From a virus, in IMG/VR virus record IMGVR_UViG_3300045999_009251, positions 1-47,193 of that record: DNA of 47,193 nucleotides, one strand, 5' to 3'. A program made the translations under genes and the position numbers. The notes under the pieces were generated by a model that was not told the origin of the DNA, did no database searches, and saw only the letters and a program-made list of their open reading frames with translations. Position 1 is the first letter of the stretch. Each line of letters starts with the position of its first letter. Below are positions 30,116-39,712 of the stretch, piece by piece.

Positions 30116-33100
30116 ATGCCAAATTGGAAGAAACTCATTGTTAGCGGCTCAGACGCTGCTTTAAATTCATTAAATGTAACTAATGGTGTTACAATAACTG
30201 GTAGTTTAAATACCAGTGGTTCAAACAAATTTATAGGAAACCAAACAGTAACTGGTAGTTTATTTACTAGTGGATCAAATGTATTAGTAGGATCTACTAC
30301 ATTAACAGGATCATTAAATATAACTGGTTCAACTACTCAAGTAGGTAATAATAATCTAATAGGTAATACTTCATTATCAGGCAGCTTAGTTATATCTGGC
30401 TCTCAAGGTACTGCAAATCCAACTATTCAAATATTTGGTGATGTAAATCAAACCGGCTATACCAGGTTCTTACCTGTAGTTACAAACATAGATACTTCAA
30501 TATCTGCCTCTTACATTTACGTAAGTGGATCTACTCAAGATTTATATTTCAGCCAAAACAGTAAAGGATATAATAACGTAATTCGTTTAAGATGGCTTGA
30601 AGGTAACTTGTATACAGGTTTATTGAATGGAGGTCTAATTACATCTCAATCCTCTACTGTTTATCAAGTTAGCAGCGGTAGCGGTATTATAGTTAATTTA
30701 AATGCAAGCCTAAACGATAACCCTTATCCAACAGTACAGTACCTGAACTGGGGTAATTTATCTGCAAGTATTGCACCATTTACAGCTTCTTACCAACAAG
30801 CTTTTATCGGTATTGACTCAACAAATAACATTTATGCTCAAGGTACTCCATTCAGTAATGGTCAATTTGACTATATAATAAACATTGGTAACGTATTATT
30901 CCAAAACCAATCTACAATTAATGGTGTTAAAACACAGCCCTCTGTAGCATATGGATTTGAACAACAGCAAAATATATTTAATAGAGCCTTTGGACCCCTA
31001 AAACTATCAGGGTATGCTTTATCACCGAGCGGGTCAAGTACAGGAAGTTTAATAGTAGGGAGCGGTACAGCTTACGCACCCGGTGCTAACTACACTATAG
31101 ATCCAAACGAGTCATACTACAGTGTCGATAACGGAACTAATACTTCCAAAATCTTTAGATACTATCAATCAGGTTCTAGTTGGGTTTACTTAACGAACGC
31201 AGGTGCTGGATTTGCGACAATAGACCCTGCAAACTATTCTAATAACGGTACTCTATCCGGAGTAGGTGCAGGTAATTGGTCAATTCAGAGGGTATTCTGG
31301 TTCCCTAACTCTGTAACAAAGGCGATAGTTGTTTATTACGGTAATGCAATTTACCCTACAGAAGCAGAAGCCTTATCGAATATACCTTTTGAATCATTTG
31401 TAGAAGCACCAAATACAGCAGCAAATGCAATTTACTTAGGTGCTATTCTAATTAGCGGAAACGGTGTATTTACTAACGGTAATACATACACAATCTATCC
31501 CGGAGGCTTATTCAGGCAAGTAGGAGGATCAGGCGGCGGCGGTTCAGTAGTAACACAGACCTTGGCAGGTTTATCCGACGTGTCAATAACAGGACCTACT
31601 GATCACCAACCCCTCGCCTACGATACAACAGCAGGGAAGTGGACTAACCAATCTAGCATTAGTGCATCGATTGTCGGGAACGCTACTACAGCAACTTCCG
31701 CTTCTTATGCGTTAACCTCATCGTTTGCCAGTAGCGCTGTAAGTGCTTCATATGCCTTAAGTGCATCAAACGCACAAACTGCTTCGTATGTATTAAACGC
31801 AGTATCAGCATCATTTGCTACATCTGCCTCTCAAGCACAAACCGCTACTACAGCATCTTACGTCTTACAGGCAGTATCAGCTTCGTTTGCAACAAGTGCA
31901 TCTTTCGCAACTAGCGCTTCGTTTGCAACTCAAGCAAATTCTGCTAGCTACGTACTACAGGCAGTATCTGCCTCTTTCGCTTCAACTGCTTCTTCTGTTA
32001 ATACATTAGTACAAGGAGTTATTATCTCCGGATCTTTAACCGTATTCACAGGTAGCGGAGTAGAGTTTCAAGTATTAGATACAGGTGTTAGAATCGGGAA
32101 TTTAAGCACAGATAGACATATTGTTACCGGATCAGTAAACATAAGTGGTAGCACAGTAATGACTGGTAGCCTTAATGTACTGCAAGGTATTACAGGATCA
32201 CTTCTCGGTACTGCCAGTCAAGCTGTTTCATCTTCTTATGCTTTGAGTTCATCTTTTGCAACTCAAGCAAACACTGCAAGTTACGTACTACAAGCTGTTT
32301 CCGCTTCGTTTGCTACTTCTGCGAGCTATGCCCTGAGTTCCTCTTTTGCAACTCAAGCAAATTCTGCTAGCTACGTATTAAATGCTGTATCTGCTTCTTT
32401 TGCAGCTACTGCTTCTAGTGCAGATAATTTCGTAATACGTCAAAATGCTACGGCATCTAATTTACTCGTTGCTAATACAATTACAGCACAGACCTTAATA
32501 GTACAAACCGTCACTTCCTCTGTAAGTTTTATAACAGGCTCTACAAAGTTCGGTAGTCTCTTAACAAATACACATCAATTTACAGGGTCAGTATCTATTA
32601 CCGGGAGTCTTACCTTGAATGGGGAAGCAGTCGTAACGACAGGATCGTACAATACCTTCTCAGCTTCTATTGCCGGTAGAGCAACTAATCTCGAAGCCAC
32701 CGCCTCTACTCTAACCACAGCTTCTGCATCGTTTGCTCTAGTCTCTTCTTCTTATTCTGCAGCTTCTGGATCTCTAAGTATTCGTACAACTAACCTAGAG
32801 AGTACAGCTAGTACCTTAACAACCGCTTCTGCTAGCTTTGCATTAGTTAGTTCTTCTTACAGCGCAGCATCCGGTTCTTTGAGTACTAGAGTAACAAATC
32901 TTGAGTCTACAGCATCTACTCTAACAGCTGCTAGTGCATCGTTTGCCGCCGTTAGCGCCTCCTACTCTGCCGCTTCTGGATCAATTAGTACAAGACTAAC
33001 TACAATCGAAGGTAAATACTTGACAACAGGATCTAACATAATGTCAGGTTCACAAGTTATTACCGGATCGCTTGTAATAACCGGAAGTATTACAGCTACC

Positions 33101-34849
33101 CAAGGCGTTACCGCTAGCCTGTTTGGTACAGCTAGCCAGGCTATTTCATCCTCTTACGCCGTATCAAGCAGCTATGCATTTAGCGCTACTTCTGCAAGCT
33201 TTGTTTTAAGTTCTTCTTTTGCAACTACAGCTTCATTTGTAACTTCAGCATCTTTTGCTGCAACAGCTTCCTCTGTTAATCCTCTTATCCAGATTGTAAG
33301 AATTACAGGAAGTCTATTTGTAACAGGAAGTACAGTATTGACAGGATCCCTAAGCGTATTACAGGGTATTACAGGTTCACTATTAGGTACAGCCAGTCAA
33401 GCCGTTTCATCTTCTTACGCTTTAAGTGCTTCATTTGCTACACAAGCAAGTACTGCAAGTTATGTATTGCAGGCCGTATCAGCATCGTTTGCTACTTCAG
33501 CTAGTTATGCATTATCTAGTAGCTATGCATTGAGCTCTTCGTTTGCAACTCAAGCAAATTCTGCTAGTCAAGCTATATCTGCCTCTTTTGCAGCCACTGC
33601 TTCTTCAGCCGATAACTTCTTTGTTCGTCAGAACGTTACAGCATCGAATTTACTTGTAAGTAATACGATCACTGCACAGACTTTAGTTGTACAGACAATC
33701 ACCTCGTCTGTTGATTTTGTAACTGGATCAACTCGCTTTGGTACTCTACTAACCAATACACATCAGTTTACCGGTAGTGTTTCTATAACAGGGTCGCTAA
33801 CTGTAAACGGGTCTGCTACAATAAACAATCTAACAGGTTCCCTATTTGGTACTTCTAGCTGGGCTATTAACGCTCTAACAGCATCGACTGTAGCAAGTAC
33901 CTCTAACGCTTTTATACAGAACGGTAATTCATTTGGCACCCAAGCACTACTAGGAACTAACGATGCTCAAAACTTAGCTTTTGAAACTAACGGTACTGTT
34001 AGAATGCTCGTTAGTGGTAGTAACGGTACTGTCGGTATTGGTACAATAACTCCGGGTGGTATTAATAGAGCATCAACAATATTAGATGCTAGAGGGACTA
34101 CTTGGTTTAGTGCAGATGATTATGGACAGTTGGAAATTACTCCAACAATAGGCAATGGCGGTACAGCTGTTATCCGCCAGTATACAACTTCCCCAAGAAA
34201 CGGAGGGGATTTAAAAATTCGTGTTGATGCTAATATTCAGGGCGGTAACTTTATTATATCAACAAATAATGATACTGAAAGATTCCGTATAACAAGTACA
34301 GGTGCTACTCTTATTACCGGCTCCCTAACAGTAACAGCAGGCATTACAGGCTCATTATTTGGTACCTCTAGTTGGGCTCAAAACACCGTTACTGCTTCCT
34401 ACATTTTACAAGCAGTGTCTGCATCATTTGCTACTACTGCATCATTTGCAACTACTGCATCATTTGTAACTAGTGCTTCATTCGCTACAACAGCAAGCTA
34501 CGCATTAACTGCTTCTGCCGCTACTATTTTTAATATTTCCTCTTCTCTATATTCCGCCCAAGGTAGATCAGGCTTTGCAGGTACAACAGCTATAGTAACT
34601 ATCGCTACAGGATCTTACAGAGCAGGCTTCTTTGATTATGTAGCATCGAGAGGGGCTAATGCAAGAGCCGGTACTGTAATGTCGGTATGGACCGGCAGCA
34701 GCATACAGTTTACAGATAATTCAACCCTAGATATAGGATCAACAGCTGCTGTTTCAATGAGCGCTGTACTAAGCGGCGGTGATGTACAGTTACAGGCAGT
34801 AATCAGTAATGGTGCCTGGGATATAAAAACAACCTACAGACTAATCTAA
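30116..34849 (+). CDS. Giant repeat-rich tail fibre (1577 residues)
   Basis: A 1577-residue fibre with the anchor start MPNWKKLIVSGS. Early residues are ITGS/TGS beta units, followed near 110-480 by a more complex domain with a YPGGLFRQVGGSGGGG linker. From about residue 520 it is dominated by S-A-S-Y-x-L-x-A-V-S-A-S-F-A-T-x-A repeats. Three copies of TNLE(S/A)TASTLT-A-ASASFA-VSxSYSAASGS (about 855-965) look like a trimeric coiled-coil stalk. A block of about 160 residues is duplicated. The C-terminal 200 residues (RNGGDLKIRVDAN, RFRITSTGATLITGS, WDIKTTYRLI) form a tip. No Peptidase_S74-type domain is seen. Confidence 0.82.
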   Translation: MPNWKKLIVSGSDAALNSLNVTNGVTITGSLNTSGSNKFIGNQTVTGSLFTSGSNVLVGSTTLTGSLNITGSTTQVGNNNLIGNTSLSGSLVISGSQGTANPTIQIFGDVNQTGYTRFLPVVTNIDTSISASYIYVSGSTQDLYFSQNSKGYNNVIRLRWLEGNLYTGLLNGGLITSQSSTVYQVSSGSGIIVNLNASLNDNPYPTVQYLNWGNLSASIAPFTASYQQAFIGIDSTNNIYAQGTPFSNGQFDYIINIGNVLFQNQSTINGVKTQPSVAYGFEQQQNIFNRAFGPLKLSGYALSPSGSSTGSLIVGSGTAYAPGANYTIDPNESYYSVDNGTNTSKIFRYYQSGSSWVYLTNAGAGFATIDPANYSNNGTLSGVGAGNWSIQRVFWFPNSVTKAIVVYYGNAIYPTEAEALSNIPFESFVEAPNTAANAIYLGAILISGNGVFTNGNTYTIYPGGLFRQVGGSGGGGSVVTQTLAGLSDVSITGPTDHQPLAYDTTAGKWTNQSSISASIVGNATTATSASYALTSSFASSAVSASYALSASNAQTASYVLNAVSASFATSASQAQTATTASYVLQAVSASFATSASFATSASFATQANSASYVLQAVSASFASTASSVNTLVQGVIISGSLTVFTGSGVEFQVLDTGVRIGNLSTDRHIVTGSVNISGSTVMTGSLNVLQGITGSLLGTASQAVSSSYALSSSFATQANTASYVLQAVSASFATSASYALSSSFATQANSASYVLNAVSASFAATASSADNFVIRQNATASNLLVANTITAQTLIVQTVTSSVSFITGSTKFGSLLTNTHQFTGSVSITGSLTLNGEAVVTTGSYNTFSASIAGRATNLEATASTLTTASASFALVSSSYSAASGSLSIRTTNLESTASTLTTASASFALVSSSYSAASGSLSTRVTNLESTASTLTAASASFAAVSASYSAASGSISTRLTTIEGKYLTTGSNIMSGSQVITGSLVITGSITATQGVTASLFGTASQAISSSYAVSSSYAFSATSASFVLSSSFATTASFVTSASFAATASSVNPLIQIVRITGSLFVTGSTVLTGSLSVLQGITGSLLGTASQAVSSSYALSASFATQASTASYVLQAVSASFATSASYALSSSYALSSSFATQANSASQAISASFAATASSADNFFVRQNVTASNLLVSNTITAQTLVVQTITSSVDFVTGSTRFGTLLTNTHQFTGSVSITGSLTVNGSATINNLTGSLFGTSSWAINALTASTVASTSNAFIQNGNSFGTQALLGTNDAQNLAFETNGTVRMLVSGSNGTVGIGTITPGGINRASTILDARGTTWFSADDYGQLEITPTIGNGGTAVIRQYTTSPRNGGDLKIRVDANIQGGNFIISTNNDTERFRITSTGATLITGSLTVTAGITGSLFGTSSWAQNTVTASYILQAVSASFATTASFATTASFVTSASFATTASYALTASAATIFNISSSLYSAQGRSGFAGTTAIVTIATGSYRAGFFDYVASRGANARAGTVMSVWTGSSIQFTDNSTLDIGSTAAVSMSAVLSGGDVQLQAVISNGAWDIKTTYRLI
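32161..32625 (+). repeat. Internal duplication in giant fibre, copy A
   Basis: Codes LQGITGSLLGTASQAVSSSYAL, then SADNFVIRQNATASNLL, then TNTHQFTGSVSITGSL. The same order recurs at 33341-33818, with third-base differences, so the duplication is old. Confidence 0.75.
33341..33818 (+). repeat. Internal duplication in giant fibre, copy B
   Basis: Second copy of the block at 32161-32625 (LQGITGSLLGTASQAVSSSYAL, SADNFFVRQNVTASNLL, TNTHQFTGSVSITGSL). It differs by substitutions and by an extra SSSYAL unit. Confidence 0.75.
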
Positions 34850-34855
34850 AAATCT

Positions 34856-35032
34856 ATGATATATCAAGTACAAATGCAATTCATCCCAGGAAACGATCAA
34901 ATCTGGGTATCTCGTCTGAATCCAGACGATCCAACCTACGAATACAGTACGTTTGCAGAAGCGGAAGCTAAAGCAATCGAATTACAAAATAACGATTCAA
35001 CAGGAAGACAGTATAGAGTAGTAGAGGTTTAA
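34856..35032 (+). CDS. Small conserved-looking protein (58 residues)
   Basis: A short gene 6 bases after the giant fibre stop. It codes MIYQVQMQFIPGNDQIWVSR, then YEYSTFAEAEAKAIELQ and a final RQYRVVEV. The pattern of two beta strands, one Ala/Glu helix and a last strand is a compact alpha/beta fold typical of small phage proteins of unknown role. It fills the space between two fibre genes, so it may be a fibre accessory or chaperone; this is a guess from position. Confidence 0.55.
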   Translation: MIYQVQMQFIPGNDQIWVSRLNPDDPTYEYSTFAEAEAKAIELQNNDSTGRQYRVVEV

Positions 35033-35034
35033 GA

Positions 35035-35043
35035 TATTTATAA
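35035..35043 (+). promoter_or_regulatory. Late-promoter-like motif TATTTATAA
   Basis: Starts 3 bases after the upstream stop, 42 bases before the fibre ATG at 35086. Confidence 0.55.
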
Positions 35044-35052
35044 CTAACCCCC

Positions 35053-35076
35053 GCCTTAGGGATAGTGAACTGAGGC
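35053..35076 (+). other. Leader stem-loop before the 1313-residue fibre
   Basis: GCCTTAG (35053-35059) pairs with CTGAGGC (35070-35076), 7 pairs with one T-G wobble, and a 10-base loop. No T-run follows. Confidence 0.5.
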
Positions 35077-35085
35077 AGTACATAA

Positions 35086-38000
35086 ATGGCAAACGAATTT
35101 GTAGCTAGAAACGGCTTAATTGCGCTCGATAACTCTCAAATTACCGGCTCCCTAAACGTATCCGGCGGCATTACAGGATCTCTACTCGGTACTGCTTCAT
35201 TTGCCGTATCTGCCTCTTGGGCACCAGGAGCAGGCGCTGCTTTTCCGTTTACAGGAAGTGCTCTTATAACCGGCAGTCTCGGAGTAACAGGAAGTTTATC
35301 AGTAACAGGAAGTGATGCTACTATTAATAATATCACAGTCGGTAGAGGTGGCGGATCAGTTGTCACTAACACAGCGATAGGCGTTTGTGCTTTAAATTCT
35401 AACACTACCGGTGATCGTAACGTAGCCATCGGCTATAATGCATTAAGATGCAATACCGCCGGTAACATTAACTTTGCCGCCGGTAATGGAGCAATGTTCA
35501 ATAATACTACCGGTAATTTTAATACAGCTATTGGATACAATGCTTTATGTAACAATACTACCGGTATTACCAATACAGCTATTGGATACAATGCTTTATG
35601 TAACAACACTGTCGGTAGCGATAATATAGGAATAGGATCTCAAGCATTAAAAACAAATCAACAAGGTATCACAAATATAGCTATAGGTAATGCTACTCTA
35701 GCCAATGCTAATTGCAGTACTAACAATATAGCTATCGGACACACTGCCTTAGGTGCTAATTATTCATCTGATGGTAATATAGCAATCGGTGTTTTCGCTC
35801 TACAATATGCACATACCGGTAATTTTAATACAGTTGTAGGTAGGAATGCAGCTTCGTATCTAGGCAGCAACGTCGAAATATCCAAAAATACAGTACTAGG
35901 TGCATACGCACTACGCGGCTTTACTAATAGTACAACTGCTAACGCTAATATAGCAGTCGGGTATAAAGCTCTAACTGCTGCTTGTAATACACACTTTAAC
36001 ATAGCAATCGGGTATAAAGCTATGGGACAGGGGTATGGTGGTTCAACCCCTAACATAGCAATAGGTAATGAATCCGGCTGTCAGTTCGGATGCTATGCCG
36101 GTGCTAATACAGCTGTAGGGCATTGTACGTTGAGGGTTAATACTCTAGGAGGCGGTAATACTGCAATAGGTTATCAAGCATTAAAAAGTAGCAACTCCAC
36201 CGGTAATACAGCTGTTGGTCAAGAAGCATTATACACTAATAGTACCGGACAAAACAACGTAGCATTAGGACGATTTGCATCAAGAAGCAATACTAGCGGC
36301 AACAACAACGTAGCAATGGGCTACAACGCCCTTCGTGGCAATACTGCAACTAATAATAGTACGGCTATTGGACATCTTGCTCTATGTAATAATTCCGGAG
36401 CAGCTAATACAGCTGTCGGTGCCTATACAATGATAGGTAGCGTGACTGGTATATCTAACGTAGCAGTAGGAGTTAATGCTTTAAGGTGTAATATTGGCGG
36501 GGATAATAACGTAGGAACAGGTAATTGTGCTCTATATAGAAATACAGGAGGTAGAGGTAATATAGGAGCCGGATCAAATGCAATGTTTTTTAACACCACA
36601 GGTTGTTGGAATGTAGCTGTAGGTTCTAGTGCTTTACAAAGTAATACAACTGGAGGTCAGCAAGTAGCGATCGGATTTGAAGCCCTTCGTACTTCTAACT
36701 TCGGATCTACATCTGCTACCGCAAACGTAGCTGTAGGTTATAGAGCATTATGTGGAAATACTACCGGTGCCTGTAATACTAGCCTCGGTACAAGAACTCT
36801 TGAAGCTAATACTACCGGTGCTTGTAATACAGCAGTAGGTATGTCTGCTCTAAGAACCAACACTGGAGGCATATGTAATACTGCAGTCGGAAATGATGCC
36901 CTACTTAACAACACAACAGGAGTTGATAACACAGCGGTAGGAACATGGGCTCTACGCTCTAATACGACTGGTTTTAATAATACAGCAGTAGGTGTAAGAG
37001 CTTTAGCAACTAATACAATCGGTGATAATAACATAGCTATTGGCAGGGAGACTTTATATTTTAATACTACAGGTAGATGTAACGTAGCTGTAGGCGGTGC
37101 TGCCTTATTCAATAACGTTACAGGCCTTAACAACGTAGCTATAGGTAGAGAAGCTCTCTGTGCTTCTAACTTCGGATCTACTTCTGCTACCGCAAACGTA
37201 GCTGTAGGTTATAGAGCGCTAAGAGCTAACACTACAGGTACTTGCAACGTAGCTGTTGGTACAAGAGCTCTTGAAGCTAATACTACCGGTGCTTGCAATA
37301 CTGCAATAGGCTTAAGAGCTCTTGAGGCTAATACTGCCGGCACAACTAATACAGCCGTAGGCGCATGCACTTTGATAACCAATACTACATGCTTTGGTAA
37401 CACAGCAATCGGTTTTGGTGCATTACGTCTAAATACTGACGCCGGTAATACAGCTGTCGGAGCTCTATCCCTATATACTAACTCTACAGGTTTCCAAAAC
37501 GTAGCAGTAGGTAATAGCGCACTAAGACTTAATACAGGAGGTAATAGTAACGTAGCTGTAGGCGGTGCTGCTTTATACGGTAATACAACGGGTGTTAAAA
37601 ACACTGCCGTAGGATGGAGTGCCGCAAGAGCTACAACAACAGGAGCGGATAATGTAGCTGTCGGGTATAATGCACTGAGATGTAATACAACAGGAGGTCA
37701 GCAAGTAGCTATTGGCTACGAAGCCCTTTGTCTCTCAAACTTCGGAGCTACTTCTGCTACCGCAAACGTAGCCGTTGGTTATAGAGCATTAAGAGCTAGT
37801 ACTACAGGCACTAGCAATACAGCAGTGGGTACAAGAGCTCTTGAAACCACCAGTACTGGTGTTGATAACGTAGCAGTAGGATTCCAAGCTCTCGGAACCA
37901 ATACAACCGGAGGTCAACAGGTAGCTATCGGTTATCAAGCGCTCTTCACCTCTAACTTCGCATCCACTTCTGCTACCGCAAACGTAGCTGTCGGCTATAG

Positions 38001-39027
38001 AGCATTATGTGCTAATACAACAGGCGCTAGCAATACGGCACTCGGTACAAGAGCTCTCGAAGCTAATACTACCGGTGTTAACAGTGTAGCTATAGGTGCT
38101 CAAGCCCTTCGTGCTAACACGTCTGGAGGTCAAAATACTGCTGTAGGAAACTGTGCTATGCGCGATACTACTACTGGTAGTAGTAATACTGCTTTAGGTA
38201 ATTTAGCTATGCTCTGCAATACAGAAGGAGGTACCAACGTAGCTATAGGATTTGTTAGTTTATGTTTGAATACTACCGGTAACAGAAATGTAGCAGTAGG
38301 TGCAGGTGCCTTAGTCCAAAATACAACCGGTGGATGTCAAGTAGCCGTTGGTTATCGAGCCCTGCGTGCTACTAATACAGGAACAACTTCTGCAAGTGCT
38401 AACGTGGCAGTAGGTTACTATGCACTTAACAACAATAGTACAGGTGTTTGTAACACAGCTTTTGGTACTCGCGCTCTAAGGGATAATACAACAGGTATCT
38501 GTAATACAGCGGTCGGATTACAAGCTAACGCAGCCTTAACTGGAGCAGTAAATAATACAATAGCTGTAGGTGCTGCATCAGCTACAACGGCTACTACAGG
38601 ACATACAGTCTGGGGTAATGCCGGTAACAACGTCTGTAACTGCGTATATGCTGCCTGGACTAACGTTTCCGACTGCCGCGATAAAGCAAATATTAAAGCC
38701 CTACCCGATAATCTAGGATTACGCTTCATTAAGAAGCTCAAACCAGTATCTTTCAATTCAGATCACCGTGATCTATACGTTACAGAATGTAAGTGCGAGT
38801 ATGGGGTTAAAGACGGTACCCTTGCCGGAACAAAAGAACATTACGGTCTCATTGCTCAAGATCTTAGAGAGGTACTAGATGAATTAGGAACTAAATTTGA
38901 TGCTTTAGGTCATGATGAAGAAAAAGATGCTTACCGTCTAACCTACGAAGAACTTATAGCTCCAATTATTAAAGCTATCCAAGAACTAGAAGAAAGAGTA
39001 ACAACATTAGAAAATAAAGTTGAATAA
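35086..39027 (+). CDS. Hyper-repetitive tail fibre with C-terminal Peptidase_S74-type chaperone
   Basis: A 1313-residue fibre. Residues 1-90 are ITGS beta units (LNVSGGITGSLLGTASFAVSAS). Residues about 95-1170 are roughly sixty units, mostly 17 residues, of the form N-(T/V)-A-(V/I)-G-x-x-A-L-x-x-N-T-T-G-x-x, like the beta-roll of YadA-type adhesin heads. Many units contain Cys. The end is an intramolecular chaperone of the Peptidase_S74 type: SDCRDKANIKAL with the Ser-Lys pair, then HYGLIAQDLREVLDEL, then a trimeric coiled coil RVTTLENKVE. This domain helps trimerise the fibre and then cuts itself off. It is probably the main receptor-binding fibre. Confidence 0.9.
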   Translation: MANEFVARNGLIALDNSQITGSLNVSGGITGSLLGTASFAVSASWAPGAGAAFPFTGSALITGSLGVTGSLSVTGSDATINNITVGRGGGSVVTNTAIGVCALNSNTTGDRNVAIGYNALRCNTAGNINFAAGNGAMFNNTTGNFNTAIGYNALCNNTTGITNTAIGYNALCNNTVGSDNIGIGSQALKTNQQGITNIAIGNATLANANCSTNNIAIGHTALGANYSSDGNIAIGVFALQYAHTGNFNTVVGRNAASYLGSNVEISKNTVLGAYALRGFTNSTTANANIAVGYKALTAACNTHFNIAIGYKAMGQGYGGSTPNIAIGNESGCQFGCYAGANTAVGHCTLRVNTLGGGNTAIGYQALKSSNSTGNTAVGQEALYTNSTGQNNVALGRFASRSNTSGNNNVAMGYNALRGNTATNNSTAIGHLALCNNSGAANTAVGAYTMIGSVTGISNVAVGVNALRCNIGGDNNVGTGNCALYRNTGGRGNIGAGSNAMFFNTTGCWNVAVGSSALQSNTTGGQQVAIGFEALRTSNFGSTSATANVAVGYRALCGNTTGACNTSLGTRTLEANTTGACNTAVGMSALRTNTGGICNTAVGNDALLNNTTGVDNTAVGTWALRSNTTGFNNTAVGVRALATNTIGDNNIAIGRETLYFNTTGRCNVAVGGAALFNNVTGLNNVAIGREALCASNFGSTSATANVAVGYRALRANTTGTCNVAVGTRALEANTTGACNTAIGLRALEANTAGTTNTAVGACTLITNTTCFGNTAIGFGALRLNTDAGNTAVGALSLYTNSTGFQNVAVGNSALRLNTGGNSNVAVGGAALYGNTTGVKNTAVGWSAARATTTGADNVAVGYNALRCNTTGGQQVAIGYEALCLSNFGATSATANVAVGYRALRASTTGTSNTAVGTRALETTSTGVDNVAVGFQALGTNTTGGQQVAIGYQALFTSNFASTSATANVAVGYRALCANTTGASNTALGTRALEANTTGVNSVAIGAQALRANTSGGQNTAVGNCAMRDTTTGSSNTALGNLAMLCNTEGGTNVAIGFVSLCLNTTGNRNVAVGAGALVQNTTGGCQVAVGYRALRATNTGTTSASANVAVGYYALNNNSTGVCNTAFGTRALRDNTTGICNTAVGLQANAALTGAVNNTIAVGAASATTATTGHTVWGNAGNNVCNCVYAAWTNVSDCRDKANIKALPDNLGLRFIKKLKPVSFNSDHRDLYVTECKCEYGVKDGTLAGTKEHYGLIAQDLREVLDELGTKFDALGHDEEKDAYRLTYEELIAPIIKAIQELEERVTTLENKVE
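35370..38600 (+). repeat. About sixty tandem 51-bp coding repeats with a higher-order unit
   Basis: The 51-bp unit codes NTAVGxxALxxNTTGxx. Copies differ mainly at third codon positions and in the x residues. A longer unit, with GGQQVAIGxEAL, SNFGSTSATANVAVGYRAL, recurs around 36655, 37690 and 37915, with shorter or diverged versions near 37140 and 38330. Confidence 0.88.
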
Positions 39028-39048
39028 TCGAATAAAAAGTATTATATT
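39020..39048 (+). promoter_or_regulatory. Possible sigma70-like promoter before the glycan island
   Basis: TTGAAT (39020-39025), a 17-base spacer and TATATT (39043-39048), 7 bases before the ATG at 39056. No TATTTATTA motif is present at this gene, so the island may be expressed at another time than the fibres. The elements could be chance in AT-rich DNA. Confidence 0.35.
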
Positions 39049-39055
39049 CTAAGTT

Positions 39056-39712
39056 ATGAGAAAAGTTTTGATAGGAACACCGTCTTATGATGGAAGAATA
39101 GACGTATGGTTTGCCAACTCTCTTCTCAGGACAGTTAAGATAGCAGAAAAAGAAAATATTTTTGTACACGCTATCTACACCTCTTACGATTCATTAATTC
39201 AGCGTGCTAGAAATAGCCTAGTCCGTATTGCCCTACAAGGAGGGTATGACGATTTATTTTTCATAGATTCAGACTGCGAATGGGAGCCGGAATGGTTTTT
39301 CAGGTTATTAGATAGGCCCGAGCATATAGTGGGCGGTGCTTTAATTAAAAAATCTGAGAAAGAAGGATACACTGTAAAATTAGTAGACAAAAATCTAAAA
39401 TGGTCTGAAGATAAAAAGCTAATAGAAGTAGACGGGGTAGGAACAGGATTTATGAAAATATCTAGATTTGCACTTGAAAAGCTTTGGGAGGTATCTGATC
39501 CTTACATGTCTGAAGGAGAAGAACATAGAATGATCTGCGATATAAAAGTAGAAAACGGCAATCTGATTTCAGAAGATTACATCTTAGGAAACAAATGGAG
39601 AGAGTTAGGGTATAAGGTATGGCTCGATCCTACCATAACCCTCAATCACATTGGGGTTAAGAAATACAAAGGCGATTTTAATAGATTTATAAACAAACTT
39701 GGATATGCTTGA
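39056..39712 (+). CDS. Glycosyltransferase, GT-A fold
   Basis: A 218-residue enzyme. It opens KVLIGTPSYDGRIDVWFANS and has YDSLIQRARNSLVRIAL, then LFFIDSDCEWEPEWF near 73-87, where D-S-D is the metal/nucleotide-sugar DxD motif. A later EDYILGNKWRELGYKVWLDP matches the acceptor half of GT2/Anp1-like phage transferases. Donor and acceptor sugars cannot be read. It overlaps the following gene by 8 bases and begins the modification island. Confidence 0.82.
   Translation: MRKVLIGTPSYDGRIDVWFANSLLRTVKIAEKENIFVHAIYTSYDSLIQRARNSLVRIALQGGYDDLFFIDSDCEWEPEWFFRLLDRPEHIVGGALIKKSEKEGYTVKLVDKNLKWSEDKKLIEVDGVGTGFMKISRFALEKLWEVSDPYMSEGEEHRMICDIKVENGNLISEDYILGNKWRELGYKVWLDPTITLNHIGVKKYKGDFNRFINKLGYA

Noticed and set aside
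35370-38600. Regular repeats considered as a CRISPR array
   Set aside because: The repeats are contiguous, keep one reading frame, vary at third codon positions and have no unique spacers.
35136-38756. Several long minus-strand frames opposite the hyper-repeat fibre
   Set aside because: They mirror the 51-bp repeat of the + strand gene and share its periodic composition, with no independent gene signals.
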